Virus record (IMG/VR): IMGVR_UViG_3300042890_004414
Location: 1 to 45,027 of that record
DNA length: 45,027 bases
DNA from: a virus
Strand: one strand, 5' to 3'
Below are positions 1-8,196 of the stretch, in pieces (the stretch's first letter is position 1; the number at the start of each line of letters is the position of its first letter). A program made the translations under genes and the position numbers. The notes under the pieces are model-generated. The model searched no databases. It was not told where the DNA came from and worked only from the letters and a program-made list of their open reading frames with translations.

Positions 1-2
1 GG

Positions 3-938
3 CGTCCGAAAACTATCGAAGACATCATATTACTTCCAAGAATTAGAAAAGAATTAGAAAGTGGTGTAAACCAACACTATATCTTTCACGGTCACTACGG
101 AACCGGTAAAACTAGTTTAGCTAGAATACTAATCGGTAGATACTCAAAAGAAACTCCTTACTTAGAATTAAACTGTTCAATGGATACATCAATTGATGTT
201 CTTAGAACTGAAATTGATAACTTCTGTAAATTTACTCCTATGATGGATACTAATTCAGATATTAAATATGTATTCCTAGATGAGTTTGAAAGAGTTTCTG
301 CGAACTTCCAAGATGCTTTTAAAGCTTTTATAGAAAGATACAACAGAAATGTTCGTTTTATCATTACAACGAACCATATAAACAAAATATCTGATGGACT
401 AAAATCAAGAATTAAACAAATTGGATTTGATTGTCAAGGAGTAGAAGAAGAAAAATATCTTAAACAAGAAATTTATAAAAAGATTACCAATGAAATTCTT
501 CCTAAAGAAGAATCAGAGATACCAAAAGAAGATTTAGTCAACATTATTACTAAAAAGTTTCCAGATTTTCGTTCAGTATTAGTTGAAGTTCAAAGTTATT
601 TAGAAACAGGTTCTATAAGTGATGGAACAGGTAATGTTTCTGCAAAAGTGAAGTTAGAACTTTATAATACTTTATATGAAGATTTAGACTTTGAGAAAAC
701 ATATCATTTTCTAATGTCAAACTTTGGGGCTGAGAAAATTGATGTGATGATTAAATTATTAGGAAAACCTTTTATTGATTGGTGTATTACAGATAAAAAA
801 GAAAGTGTCAATAAATTATTTGAAACTGCTTATGTAATTGCAGATTATACTTCTAAGTTGGAAACTGCAACAGATCCTCTTATATTAGGAATTACAATTA
901 TAGGAAAATTTAGAGATATATTAAAAAACCCAGTCTAA
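3..938 (+). CDS. 44: Sliding-clamp loader large subunit, gp44-like AAA+ ATPase (5' end missing)
   Basis: The reading frame is open from the window edge, so the first codons are missing; about 312 residues remain, against 319 in T4 gp44. It begins with RPKTIEDIILLPRI, typical of clamp loaders just before the ATPase core. Visible motifs are Walker A (GHYGTGKTSLA), Walker B (YVFLDEFE), sensor 1 (FIITTNH) and a degenerate SRC-like motif (SRIKQIGF). The C-terminal part, about residues 180-312, is helical, as in the collar domain. The family opens the PCNA-like sliding clamp and loads it on primed DNA for the phage polymerase, working with gp62, which is not in the window. The internal ATG at 180 is not the start because Walker A lies upstream. 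The stop codon lies inside the terminator hairpin that follows. Confidence 0.93.
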   Translation, partial: RPKTIEDIILLPRIRKELESGVNQHYIFHGHYGTGKTSLARILIGRYSKETPYLELNCSMDTSIDVLRTEIDNFCKFTPMMDTNSDIKYVFLDEFERVSANFQDAFKAFIERYNRNVRFIITTNHINKISDGLKSRIKQIGFDCQGVEEEKYLKQEIYKKITNEILPKEESEIPKEDLVNIITKKFPDFRSVLVEVQSYLETGSISDGTGNVSAKVKLELYNTLYEDLDFEKTYHFLMSNFGAEKIDVMIKLLGKPFIDWCITDKKESVNKLFETAYVIADYTSKLETATDPLILGITIIGKFRDILKNPV

Positions 939-955
939 CTGGGTTATTTTTTTTT
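927..955 (+). terminator. Rho-independent terminator of gp44
   Basis: An 8-bp stem (AACCCAGT / ACTGGGTT) with a 3-nt loop is followed by a run of Ts. The hairpin includes the gp44 stop codon at 936-938, so termination is built into the end of the gene. Confidence 0.85.
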
Positions 956-962
956 ATATATA
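955..962 (+). promoter_or_regulatory. TATATATA octamer 4 nt before the gp25 start
   Basis: TATATATA is followed by GTTC and then the ATG at 967. It resembles the T4 late promoter TATAAATA. If it is a -10 element, transcription would begin at or just inside the start codon. Confidence 0.5.
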
Positions 963-966
963 GTTC

Positions 967-1347
967 ATGGCAAATAATTTTAATTTTATAGATTTCTATA
1001 TCTGTTATCCAGGACATCCAATGTTTAAATTGGCAGAACTTATCGAAGATGACGTAATCAGAGTTATCATACAAAAGTATGAAATGATTATCTTTACTAA
1101 TAAAGGTGAAGTTTTAGGTGAGCCTAACTTTGGTGCTAATCTAACAGAACTACTACACGAAACTAGATTATCTGCGGAATCAATTGAAGGAGAAATAATG
1201 GCACAAATTGCTGATTATATACCAGAAGTAGATTCTGTTCCTTATGAACTATTCGTAGAATTTTTTGAAGATCCTGAAAGATACCAAGAATATATGGTTA
1301 TAAATTTTACGGTTTCTGATTATCAAGTTTATGCGACAGTAAGTTAA
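967..1347 (+). CDS. 25: Baseplate wedge protein, gp25/gpW family
   Basis: A 126-residue protein, close to the 132 residues of T4 gp25. Residues 41-65 carry the family signature, IIFTNKGEVLGEP followed by NFGANLTELLHE, matching the conserved FTxxGExxxxPxFGxxLxxLLxE pattern of gpW/gp25 domains. This protein sits in the inner baseplate wedge, binds the gp6/gp53-type core bundle and helps start sheath assembly. It follows the gp44 terminator and has its own octamer 4 nt before the ATG, so it is probably a separate late unit. Its stop overlaps by 3 nt the stop of the convergent SET gene. The remaining sequence is acidic, as usual for gp25. Confidence 0.88.
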   Translation: MANNFNFIDFYICYPGHPMFKLAELIEDDVIRVIIQKYEMIIFTNKGEVLGEPNFGANLTELLHETRLSAESIEGEIMAQIADYIPEVDSVPYELFVEFFEDPERYQEYMVINFTVSDYQVYATVS

Positions 1348-1790
1348 AGTCTATAAGAATTATTGTTCCAATAGTTTTCACCATATTCAACAAATATTTC
1401 CTCACCAGATTCTATATCTCTTGTTGCAACAAGAACAACATCATCACCATCCATTGAAATGATACAATTATTTTTAAAGCCAGTATTAGAACCCTCTGCA
1501 TCATTTGCATATTTTGCAAAACAATCAGTTTGTTTACAATCTAATATATCACCATTTGGTAGGTTCATGAAATAATCATCATCTCCTGATTCAGTTCTTG
1601 ATTTAATTTCTTCATCCGAAAGTATTTCTCCTTTAAAAATAGAAATAACCTCGTCTTTTTCAATATCAATTGCGGTGAATAAACCTCTTCCAGAATTAGG
1701 TATCTGTGAAGTTTCTACATATAAATAGTCTGATTCATCAGAATCAATTCTATCAAAATCAAAATTTTCAAAAGTTTTTAAGTATCTCAT
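1344..1790 (-). CDS. SET-domain protein (putative lysine methyltransferase) with capsid-targeting-like N-terminus
   Basis: This 148-residue protein is a minimal SET domain behind a short N-terminal tag. Residues 1-10 (MRYLKTFENF) belong to the shared MKxLKxFExF peptide. Residues about 30-38 (IPNSGRGLFTA) form the SAM-contacting GRG motif. IFKGE follows, then FAKYANDAEG with NNC as the substrate/knot region, ATRDIESGEEI, and the terminal VEYGENYW holding the conserved Tyr-Gly. The pattern fits small viral and bacterial SET proteins that methylate protein lysines with S-adenosylmethionine. It is the last gene of a leftward operon with three other tagged proteins; the spacer to the gene before it is 9 nt. 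The tag suggests (inference) packaging in the virion and delivery to the host. The target is unknown. Confidence 0.82.
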   Translation of the reverse strand: MRYLKTFENFDFDRIDSDESDYLYVETSQIPNSGRGLFTAIDIEKDEVISIFKGEILSDEEIKSRTESGDDDYFMNLPNGDILDCKQTDCFAKYANDAEGSNTGFKNNCIISMDGDDVVLVATRDIESGEEIFVEYGENYWNNNSYRL

Positions 1791-1799
1791 ATCTTTTAT

Positions 1800-2417
1800 T
1801 TATTTTATTGGACAATGATTTGCAGAGTAGATATATTTAAAATCCCTCTTTATTTTAACACCAAATGATTTAGCCGCAGTTTCAACATCTAAATAACACT
1901 CTGAATCAGAACCACCAACCATAACAACTTCTTGTCCTTTTAGTTCAGTGAATAGTTCTTGTAGTTTTTTCGGTAAATGATACCACTTATGATTATTTCC
2001 AATATAAATTATAAATGTACCTTCTTTAGTATTGAATGTATCACCTCTTTTTAATTCTTTATTAGACTCTTTTTCTTTTAAATCTTTATAAACATCTTTA
2101 CTTAAAATCTTTTTATAAAAATCCACATCTACATCATAGTTATATCTTTTCTCTATTAAATCTTTTTGATTAGGAAAACGATATAAATCGTTATGAACTG
2201 GAATATCTGGATTCTCATCATATAGATAATCTTTATCTACATTCTTACCATCGACGTGGTTATCCCAAATTTGATAGACTGATTCAAACTTCTTACAATA
2301 GTTTTTTAATTCATGTAAATACATTTCAGTAAAAAACTTTCTAAAAGACTTTTGAACATCAACAATTATCAATGTTTGTTTATCTTGAAAATTATCAAAT
2401 ATTCTCAAGTGTTTCAT
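1800..2417 (-). CDS. Isochorismatase/nicotinamidase-like cysteine hydrolase with capsid-targeting-like N-terminus
   Basis: A 205-residue protein starting MKHLRIFDNF, the shared virion-type tag. The isochorismatase-like pattern is visible: LIIVDVQKSF with Asp20, IEKRYNYD with Lys90 as candidate catalytic lysine, and VVMVGGSDSECYLD with Cys174 followed by VETAAKSFGVKI, matching the family's VxGxxTxxCVxxTAxxAxxxGxxV. An Asp-Lys-Cys triad is thus plausible. About 40 residues (roughly 105-150) are inserted between the Lys and Cys parts, and the usual cis-peptide segment is altered. Family members hydrolyse isochorismate, nicotinamide or N-carbamoyl compounds; the substrate here cannot be told. The gene starts directly after the stop of the 590-aa gene (0-nt spacer), so it is co-transcribed. 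Confidence 0.68.
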   Translation of the reverse strand: MKHLRIFDNFQDKQTLIIVDVQKSFRKFFTEMYLHELKNYCKKFESVYQIWDNHVDGKNVDKDYLYDENPDIPVHNDLYRFPNQKDLIEKRYNYDVDVDFYKKILSKDVYKDLKEKESNKELKRGDTFNTKEGTFIIYIGNNHKWYHLPKKLQELFTELKGQEVVMVGGSDSECYLDVETAAKSFGVKIKRDFKYIYSANHCPIK

Positions 2418-4190
2418 TTAGTCTAACATTGCTAGTTTTTTTCTAATAATTGTAATTATAGATTGAATACCATTATTTATATTACCATAATATTGTCTTC
2501 TATCTATAAGTGCTGGATATAAATGACGAACATCATTATAATAACTACCTGGACGCATTCTATCAAATAAACCATTTAAGTTAGTTATAGACATTCTATC
2601 AGATCTTAATAAACTTTTTATAGAATAAATCTCTTGTATTAGAAATTCAACATCCTCTAAAGTATCTACTTTGATTGATGAAATATATTTATTTATCTCT
2701 ATAGATAAGTTATCTATATTAGATAGTATTCTAAGATCTTTATCCGTCCAATCTTCATTAGTCTCTGCTTTAATTCTATCTTTAAGTTGTTTAAGTAATC
2801 TGTTTGTACTATCTACTTTTTTAATTGAATTATCCAATAAGCTTTTATATTTATCGTTAATAATAGTAATAATATCTATAAAGTCTCTATCCAGTTTTAA
2901 ATCTTCAACTGCTGTTCCTACTAATCCATCTTCTGCAGATTGATTATCTATTTTTTCTGCAGTTTTTATTTTTTTAATCATCTTAAAGATATAACCTGCT
3001 ATAGTTGACAGAGTATCCATTTCATTAGTACTTGCAGAATTATTTAAGAAGTACACACAAGATCTAGCACCAAGAGCTCTAATAGCCATACTAGTAAATT
3101 TACTAACATCTTGTAATTCTCCAGTTAGTTTAAAATTAGTGGCAATTTTATCAAAGTATCTTTTAATATTTGCTTTCTTTATATCATCATTAGATATAAG
3201 AGCAGTTGCACCTGCTCTTAATTCTGTTCTACCAGATTTTAATTCTGTTTTCTTTACAACTCCCAACTTCTCTAATTTAGAGAAGTCTAATATAATTGCA
3301 AAGTTTGCATCTTTCAATGTAGAAGCAACTTGAACAGGTCTAATACGGAAGTTAGACATATCAAATAATGTATTATATCCATAAGGATCTTGACCACCTG
3401 CATTAGCTTTAGCTTTTAATAAATTTATATTATTAACTCTGGATTGACTCATTTGCCAATATCTACCTGCTATTTGATTCCAACCAGTAGTTTCTCTAGG
3501 ATAGTTATTATAATAACTCGCAGTATTTTGTAATGCAAAAACCTTTGTTCCTGACCAAGTTTGAGCTTTCATAACATAACTAACAACTTGTGGATATAAC
3601 TCATTTCTCCAACCACCATTATTAACTAAGTCTAACGCAATAATATCACCTGTTTCAAGTTCATTTATACGCGACTTTGGAATTCTTTTAACTACATCAT
3701 AATCTACAAGATTTGGTGAGAATGTTGTTGCTGCGGTATTAGTTGATGCTCTATAAATACCATCTACTGCAGTTGTAGCAATATACTTACCTTCAGCATT
3801 AAACCAAAATTTAAGTAAAGATAAATCTGATCTTTTAGGCTTGATACCAGTACCTTTACAAGTACCACAATCAACAACTCTAAATCCTCTACCCCAAGGT
3901 CTTCTTACTTTACCGTTATCACATCTTTCACCATGAATAAACTCACCTACTGCACCACAAGGTTGGTCATCAGAAACAACATTGTTGAATCTCAATGCTT
4001 TATTAAAAGGCAAATAAGTAAATAAGTCATCTGTAAGTTTAGACTCAGGTATGTCAAATTTTTGACATACTGTTTTTAGATTTGATAAAAAGTTATTTTT
4101 ATCATCTTTTCCATTAATATGTTTAAGTGTTGCGTTAAGTGTTGTAGCATCAAATGCTTCAAATAATTTTATATATTTTAGATTTTTCAT
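2418..4190 (-). CDS. Large tagged protein of unknown function with a DnaJ-like half zinc motif
   Basis: A 590-residue protein with no family I recognise. It opens with MKNLKYIKLFEAF, a longer form of the shared tag with a possible LFE|A cleavage site. Residues about 78-120 hold four cysteines, the last pair as CGTCKGTG, which matches one CxxCxGxG repeat of DnaJ-type zinc domains. Residues about 400-590 are lysine-rich and helical. The middle is rich in Asn and aromatic residues. The start overlaps the end of the 567-aa gene by 4 nt (ATGA-type coupling). I infer a virion-internal or injected protein from the tag only. Confidence 0.72.
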   Translation of the reverse strand: MKNLKYIKLFEAFDATTLNATLKHINGKDDKNNFLSNLKTVCQKFDIPESKLTDDLFTYLPFNKALRFNNVVSDDQPCGAVGEFIHGERCDNGKVRRPWGRGFRVVDCGTCKGTGIKPKRSDLSLLKFWFNAEGKYIATTAVDGIYRASTNTAATTFSPNLVDYDVVKRIPKSRINELETGDIIALDLVNNGGWRNELYPQVVSYVMKAQTWSGTKVFALQNTASYYNNYPRETTGWNQIAGRYWQMSQSRVNNINLLKAKANAGGQDPYGYNTLFDMSNFRIRPVQVASTLKDANFAIILDFSKLEKLGVVKKTELKSGRTELRAGATALISNDDIKKANIKRYFDKIATNFKLTGELQDVSKFTSMAIRALGARSCVYFLNNSASTNEMDTLSTIAGYIFKMIKKIKTAEKIDNQSAEDGLVGTAVEDLKLDRDFIDIITIINDKYKSLLDNSIKKVDSTNRLLKQLKDRIKAETNEDWTDKDLRILSNIDNLSIEINKYISSIKVDTLEDVEFLIQEIYSIKSLLRSDRMSITNLNGLFDRMRPGSYYNDVRHLYPALIDRRQYYGNINNGIQSIITIIRKKLAMLD

Positions 4191-5890
4191 ATTACTGGTC
4201 CAACTATTTCTATTTTTAATCCTTTACTTCTAAGAGATGATATTATTGATTTACTTTCTTTAGTTACTAAATCTCCAGAAATTATCAATTTCTTTAGACT
4301 ATCTGATACAATTGATTTCAAATCTTCTGCAGAATCTAAAGTATATAATACTTGTAACTCTTCTAATGACTTGAATGTAGAGAAGTCAAAAGATCCAACA
4401 TTATCACAACTAATTATTTGTAGTTTTTTAATATTTGGATTTGACTTATTAATATCTTGTAAAACATCATTAGAAAATTTACATTTATCAAATGCTATAT
4501 TTGTTGTTTTGATATTATCAAAGTCTTTTAAAGTATGTATTTCAATGAATTTAAACTTAATCCAATCTAATGTGATATTTAAAGTTAGTAAACTATCTGG
4601 TATTTCAGTAGTTTCAATAATCAATTCTTTAATTCTTGCATTTGGATCAACTCTAACATTTTTCCAATTACCAATTTGACTTAAATATAATGTCTTAATG
4701 TTTTTACCAATCATCTTACCTTGAGTAAGTGATAATTTATCTTGATATGGTGAGTCTAATGCATCTTCAAAATCAATATCTGGAGTATATAAATATCTAT
4801 CACCTCTTTGACCAGTACTTACATTTTTACTATATTTAGTAACTATTTCTTCAAATTTATCTTGCATTCTATCTGGATAAGCTCTATCAAAATATAATTT
4901 TGTAGGAGCATTTTCTTCAAATGATTCTAGATTTCTAATAATCATTCTAGATAATGGTAAATGTTCTGATATTTTTTCACCTTCCCAGAAAATAGGAGTT
5001 TCAAAAATTAAAAATGCCGGTATACTATTTGGATCAAATACATTTGCCAAAACCTGACGACTATATCCACCACTATATAAGTGTTGACATGAAGAATAGA
5101 ATTTAGAAATAGACATATTTAAAATGTCTTTTGGATTATGACTAATTTTTAAGAAAATATCTTTATTAAAAATTTCAAAGTCTAATTTATATTGTGTATT
5201 CTCATTTGTTGCTGCAAAGTTTATAAAACTACCTAGGTTTCTGTTTTCGGAAAATAAATTTGATGATGCTATTTTATCCATAGTAGACCATCCTTCAACA
5301 TTTGCGTCAATACATTTATCAACTAAATCATTGTAATCTACAATGAAAGAGTTTATATTGATTAAGTTATTACTAAAAGCTAAATCACCGGGTTTCTTTT
5401 CAACTCTAATCATATTACCTTGTTCATCTCTGATTGGTCTATTTGATTCATCTTTAGAGATTACAGAAGTTGCCATTGTATCAGGAATTGATAGTTTTCT
5501 AAAAACTGAACTGAATATAGCAAGTATTTGATCTAATTTAGGTTTTCTAATATCAAATCCCTCAAAAATTCTTTCATATGTAGCTTTATCTTCTCTAAAT
5601 AGATCAGTATTGATAGATTGATTTAAAACATTACCAAATTGTTCTGGTAAACTTGAAAACAAAGTAAAAAGCTGTGGCATATCTGTTTGACAAAATACAC
5701 CTAATACATCATTCTTATCTTCTTCAGATAACTTCCAACTTCCTTGTATAATCTTATCAGTAGGTGTTACCTCTTCATAATCTAAGTATTTCTCTCCCCA
5801 TTTTGATATTACTGCTTTTGCTTGTCTTGGTAGAATAACATCACGTAATTTAGCTTCTAAAAAAAGATTTCTGTTTTTAATCCATTTCAT
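4187..5890 (-). CDS. Large tagged protein of unknown function, C-terminal leucine-rich-repeat-like
   Basis: A 567-residue protein, first in the leftward four-gene operon. Its N-terminus MKWIKNRNLFLEA combines the shared tag with a FLE|A site like the T4 prohead-protease site. Residues about 400-560 are a series of short strands with regularly spaced Leu/Ile (for example IKELIIETTEIPDSLLTL, LKKLIISGDL), resembling leucine-rich repeats as in many protein-binding effectors. The middle contains SSCQHLYSGGYSRQVLANVF; I do not recognise a catalytic family. An AATATATA octamer lies 28 nt upstream in the divergent spacer. The tag and a possible protein-binding fold fit a delivered effector, but this is inference. 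Confidence 0.72.
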   Translation of the reverse strand: MKWIKNRNLFLEAKLRDVILPRQAKAVISKWGEKYLDYEEVTPTDKIIQGSWKLSEEDKNDVLGVFCQTDMPQLFTLFSSLPEQFGNVLNQSINTDLFREDKATYERIFEGFDIRKPKLDQILAIFSSVFRKLSIPDTMATSVISKDESNRPIRDEQGNMIRVEKKPGDLAFSNNLININSFIVDYNDLVDKCIDANVEGWSTMDKIASSNLFSENRNLGSFINFAATNENTQYKLDFEIFNKDIFLKISHNPKDILNMSISKFYSSCQHLYSGGYSRQVLANVFDPNSIPAFLIFETPIFWEGEKISEHLPLSRMIIRNLESFEENAPTKLYFDRAYPDRMQDKFEEIVTKYSKNVSTGQRGDRYLYTPDIDFEDALDSPYQDKLSLTQGKMIGKNIKTLYLSQIGNWKNVRVDPNARIKELIIETTEIPDSLLTLNITLDWIKFKFIEIHTLKDFDNIKTTNIAFDKCKFSNDVLQDINKSNPNIKKLQIISCDNVGSFDFSTFKSLEELQVLYTLDSAEDLKSIVSDSLKKLIISGDLVTKESKSIISSLRSKGLKIEIVGPVI

Positions 5891-5918
5891 ATTAGTATAA
5901 TTATAATTTATTGTGATT

Positions 5919-5926
5919 TATATATT
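5919..5926 (-). promoter_or_regulatory. AATATATA octamer upstream of the four-gene tagged operon
   Basis: On the minus strand AATATATA lies 28 nt before the ATG of the 567-aa gene, the only such octamer for the operon running to 1344. It is a candidate late promoter. Confidence 0.4.
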
Positions 5927-6020
5927 AAAAAAAATTATCTTAAAAACATATTTTTTCATATATTTGTACAATCAATAAACAAACTAATAAAAAAACTATA
6001 TAGTTAAAAAAGATTTTAAT

Positions 6021-6287
6021 ATGGAAAAAGAAATAAGAACAGTCTTCAATGAAATTACATTTACAAACTTATGTAAAACTGGAACAGTAACACATGGTAT
6101 TGGTTATAATAAAACTGATGTTTATTTTACTAAGGAAGATGTAAGAAAATTAGCAAAAGGTGAAATGGTAACTAAAAATGAGAACGATCAAGTATTCTTA
6201 TATTTACTTCAAGATCTAGGAATTGAGTTGATTAAAGAGATAATTAGAAGATCTCCAATCTATGGTGAAATGTATTACGAACTTTAA
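6021..6287 (+). CDS. Small protein of unknown function, 88 aa
   Basis: This 88-residue protein is not recognised. It has no signal peptide or membrane segment and looks like a small soluble alpha/beta fold (TDVYFTKEDVRKLAKGE, then a helix LQDLGIELIKEIIRR). It opens a rightward operon of three genes; the next start is 11 nt after its stop. The 130-nt divergent spacer upstream is A/T-only apart from a few bases and contains TATATTTG at 5959-5966, which resembles the Bacteroidota -7 element TAnnTTTG. Host-sigma transcription early in infection is possible. Confidence 0.7.
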   Translation: MEKEIRTVFNEITFTNLCKTGTVTHGIGYNKTDVYFTKEDVRKLAKGEMVTKNENDQVFLYLLQDLGIELIKEIIRRSPIYGEMYYEL

Positions 6288-6298
6288 TAAAATTAAAT

Positions 6299-6808
6299 AT
6301 GACTGCAATTACAATACTACAAACTACAGTATTCGTACTATCACTATGTCTTTTAGGTTCACTACTAGGAATTGTTAAACTTTACTCTAAATGTGAAGAA
6401 ATAAGAGAAGAGAAAGACAAAATCACAAAAGAAAAAGATCAAATTAAAAAAGATAAAGATAAAGCAGATTCTTTTAGAAAAAATTTAATTTCTATAGAAC
6501 CTGGTCATAAAGTTATTTATCCAGACTATGGACTTAGTTGGACTGATACGGATAAAGATGGTAAAAAAATGAAACCAGAGTCTTTCAAAGTAACTTATGA
6601 ATTAGAAGTTCTAGAGGTAACTGAGTATAGGATCAAAGTCAAAGCAGTTGACTTTACATCAATGGATCAAATCGGAAGAGATGCTTCAAAAAAATCAGGT
6701 ATAATTCAATTTATGCAAGATAAATGGATAAATAAAAATGAGGTTCAACTTATAGTTGATGATTCTGTTAAAAGAAATCTTAAACTTGAACAATTAGGTA
6801 TAGAATAA
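6299..6808 (+). CDS. Membrane-anchored coiled-coil protein of unknown function
   Basis: A 169-residue protein. Residues about 4-28 form a hydrophobic membrane segment. Residues about 32-60 are a lysine/glutamate-rich coiled coil with a repeated EKDKITKEKDQIKKDKDK pattern. From about residue 68 the sequence becomes a strand-rich domain (HKVIYPDYGLSWTDTDKDG, then YELEVLEVTEYRIKVKAVDF), compatible with an SH3-like or OB-like barrel on the cytoplasmic side. It is reminiscent of phage spanin- or lysis-related membrane proteins only in layout; nothing specific supports that. Its TAA stop overlaps the next ATG (TAATG), indicating translational coupling. Confidence 0.68.
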   Translation: MTAITILQTTVFVLSLCLLGSLLGIVKLYSKCEEIREEKDKITKEKDQIKKDKDKADSFRKNLISIEPGHKVIYPDYGLSWTDTDKDGKKMKPESFKVTYELEVLEVTEYRIKVKAVDFTSMDQIGRDASKKSGIIQFMQDKWINKNEVQLIVDDSVKRNLKLEQLGIE

Positions 6809-7137
6809 TGAAAATAATTTACTTTGCTTCACCGTACTCAGATAACAATCCAGACGTTGTTACTGAAAGATATAATAAAACTTGTAATAAAGTCGCCGAA
6901 CTTGTATCACAAGGCCATATAGTTATGTCACCTATTGTATATGGTCACACTTTATTACAATATAAAGAAATGCCTGGTGACTGGCAATTTTGGAAAAATT
7001 TCTGTGAATCATTTTTATATAAATCAGATGAAATGTTTGTATATAAAATAGAAGGTTGGGATAAATCAACTGGACTTCTAGCAGAAGTTGAACTAGCGAA
7101 ATCACTAAATATTAAAATTACTTATTTAGAAGAATAA
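6808..7137 (+). CDS. DUF1937-like / nucleoside 2-deoxyribosyltransferase-like protein
   Basis: A 109-residue protein with the features of the DUF1937 group, which shares the Rossmann-like fold of nucleoside 2-deoxyribosyltransferases. It starts with a strand and ASPYS at residues 7-11, then ERYNKTCNKVAELVSQGHIV, SPI at 41-43, a Trp-rich stretch and GWDKSTGLLAEVE at 83-95, where the family has its conserved GWxxSxGxxxE. The related enzymes cleave or exchange the base of (deoxy)nucleosides or nucleotides; a role in phage nucleotide handling or in processing a signalling nucleotide is possible but unproven. The start codon overlaps the previous stop (TAATG). A strong terminator follows. Confidence 0.75.
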   Translation: MKIIYFASPYSDNNPDVVTERYNKTCNKVAELVSQGHIVMSPIVYGHTLLQYKEMPGDWQFWKNFCESFLYKSDEMFVYKIEGWDKSTGLLAEVELAKSLNIKITYLEE

Positions 7138-7138
7138 A

Positions 7139-7166
7139 AAAAGTCGAGATTGTTCTCGACTTTTTT
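7139..7166. terminator. Bidirectional rho-independent terminator
   Basis: The stem AAAGTCGAG / CTCGACTTT with a short loop is flanked by As on one side and Ts on the other, between convergent genes, so it can end both. Confidence 0.85.
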
Positions 7167-7674
7167 ATTTTAACTTTATCACTCTAATATTAGACTTATC
7201 TAAGTAGAATTCTTTTAAATTTTTATTCAATATCAATTTAGAGGATTTCTCACCGATCACAATTTGATTCTCAAACTCATCTGATAAGTAAACATTATAT
7301 CCTAAATCTTTAATATAAGTATCATATATATGATTAGAAGTGATTATCCAGTTATTTGATGTAAGACCATCTAATTCTTTTTTAAGTCGTTTATTTGACT
7401 TTAAATTGAATAATTTAGATACTATATTCTTTGGATAAAAATCCAGTTCTTTTGATTGACAATCAGACATTAGTTCAAACAAAAAAGTGTTAGTATCTTC
7501 CAAAGAAGTTACTAACAAATCTTGTAATTGATAAACTTCTACTTTATTTGAAGTTCTTATATTTCCATTTTCTTTAAAAGTCTCACTAATAGTAAATTCA
7601 ACTGGATTTTCATCCACCCAAATTACTTCATTAAAGTAAGATAATAATAAATATTCTATTGATTCAGTTTCCAT
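7165..7674 (-). CDS. Protein of unknown function, 169 aa
   Basis: A 169-residue acidic protein with no family I recognise. Residues about 25-60 look strand-rich; about 85-110 are a basic helix (LFNLKSNKRLKKELDGL); the end is again strand-rich. It is second in a leftward pair: its ATG follows the stop of the 165-aa gene by 2 nt, so the two are translated from one message and may function together. It ends at the bidirectional terminator. Confidence 0.65.
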   Translation of the reverse strand: METESIEYLLLSYFNEVIWVDENPVEFTISETFKENGNIRTSNKVEVYQLQDLLVTSLEDTNTFLFELMSDCQSKELDFYPKNIVSKLFNLKSNKRLKKELDGLTSNNWIITSNHIYDTYIKDLGYNVYLSDEFENQIVIGEKSSKLILNKNLKEFYLDKSNIRVIKLK

Positions 7675-7676
7675 AA

Positions 7677-8174
7677 TTAAAAATCACAATCAAAGTAATC
7701 TAAAACCATACCATTTCTATCGTTTACAAAAAGTAACTCAGATCTTTTAACTAATTGATATTCAAAATGACGACCAACTTTGAATAAAGTTCTTACAAAA
7801 GGAATATCTTCATTATAATTTACTTGACCTTCATCAACCATTAAACAAAGAACTTTTTTATCATCTTCTGAATTATAATTTACTATTTCTTCATCATAGT
7901 CTTTTTGTAGTCCTGTCTTACCAAAACAAATAAACTTTGTTTTTAATTCTTCACCAGTTGGAGTCCATTTGATAGAAATATCATCTCCTATCTCTAAATT
8001 AGAATCTTCTTCTTTTAGATAAAGTCTTATCCAAAAATAAACTTTTTGTTCTTCAACTACTTGTTTTATTTCTTGTTCTTCTTTACTTATTTCGTCAGAT
8101 AACTCAGTAGTATCTAAAGTTTTAACTTGTTCAACTAAATCCTCTAAGTAACCAATTGTTGTAATATCACTCAT
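7677..8174 (-). CDS. Protein of unknown function, 165 aa
   Basis: A 165-residue very acidic protein. Residues 1-45 are helical with heptad-like spacing (VEQVKTLDTTELSDEISKEE) and probably a short coiled coil. From residue 45 it is strand-rich (VYFWIRLYLKEED, DDISIKWTPTGEELKTKF), suggesting a small beta-barrel domain. No known family is recognised. It is the middle member of a leftward group, with a 49-aa small gene upstream and the 169-aa gene 2 nt downstream. Confidence 0.65.
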   Translation of the reverse strand: MSDITTIGYLEDLVEQVKTLDTTELSDEISKEEQEIKQVVEEQKVYFWIRLYLKEEDSNLEIGDDISIKWTPTGEELKTKFICFGKTGLQKDYDEEIVNYNSEDDKKVLCLMVDEGQVNYNEDIPFVRTLFKVGRHFEYQLVKRSELLFVNDRNGMVLDYFDCDF

Positions 8175-8196
8175 TTAATAATTTACTATTTTCTAG

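Noticed and set aside
5959-5966. TATATTTG resembling the Bacteroidota -7 promoter element
   Set aside because: No clear TTG element at about -33, and such strings are frequent by chance in AT-rich spacers; mentioned in the gene entry but not listed as a promoter.
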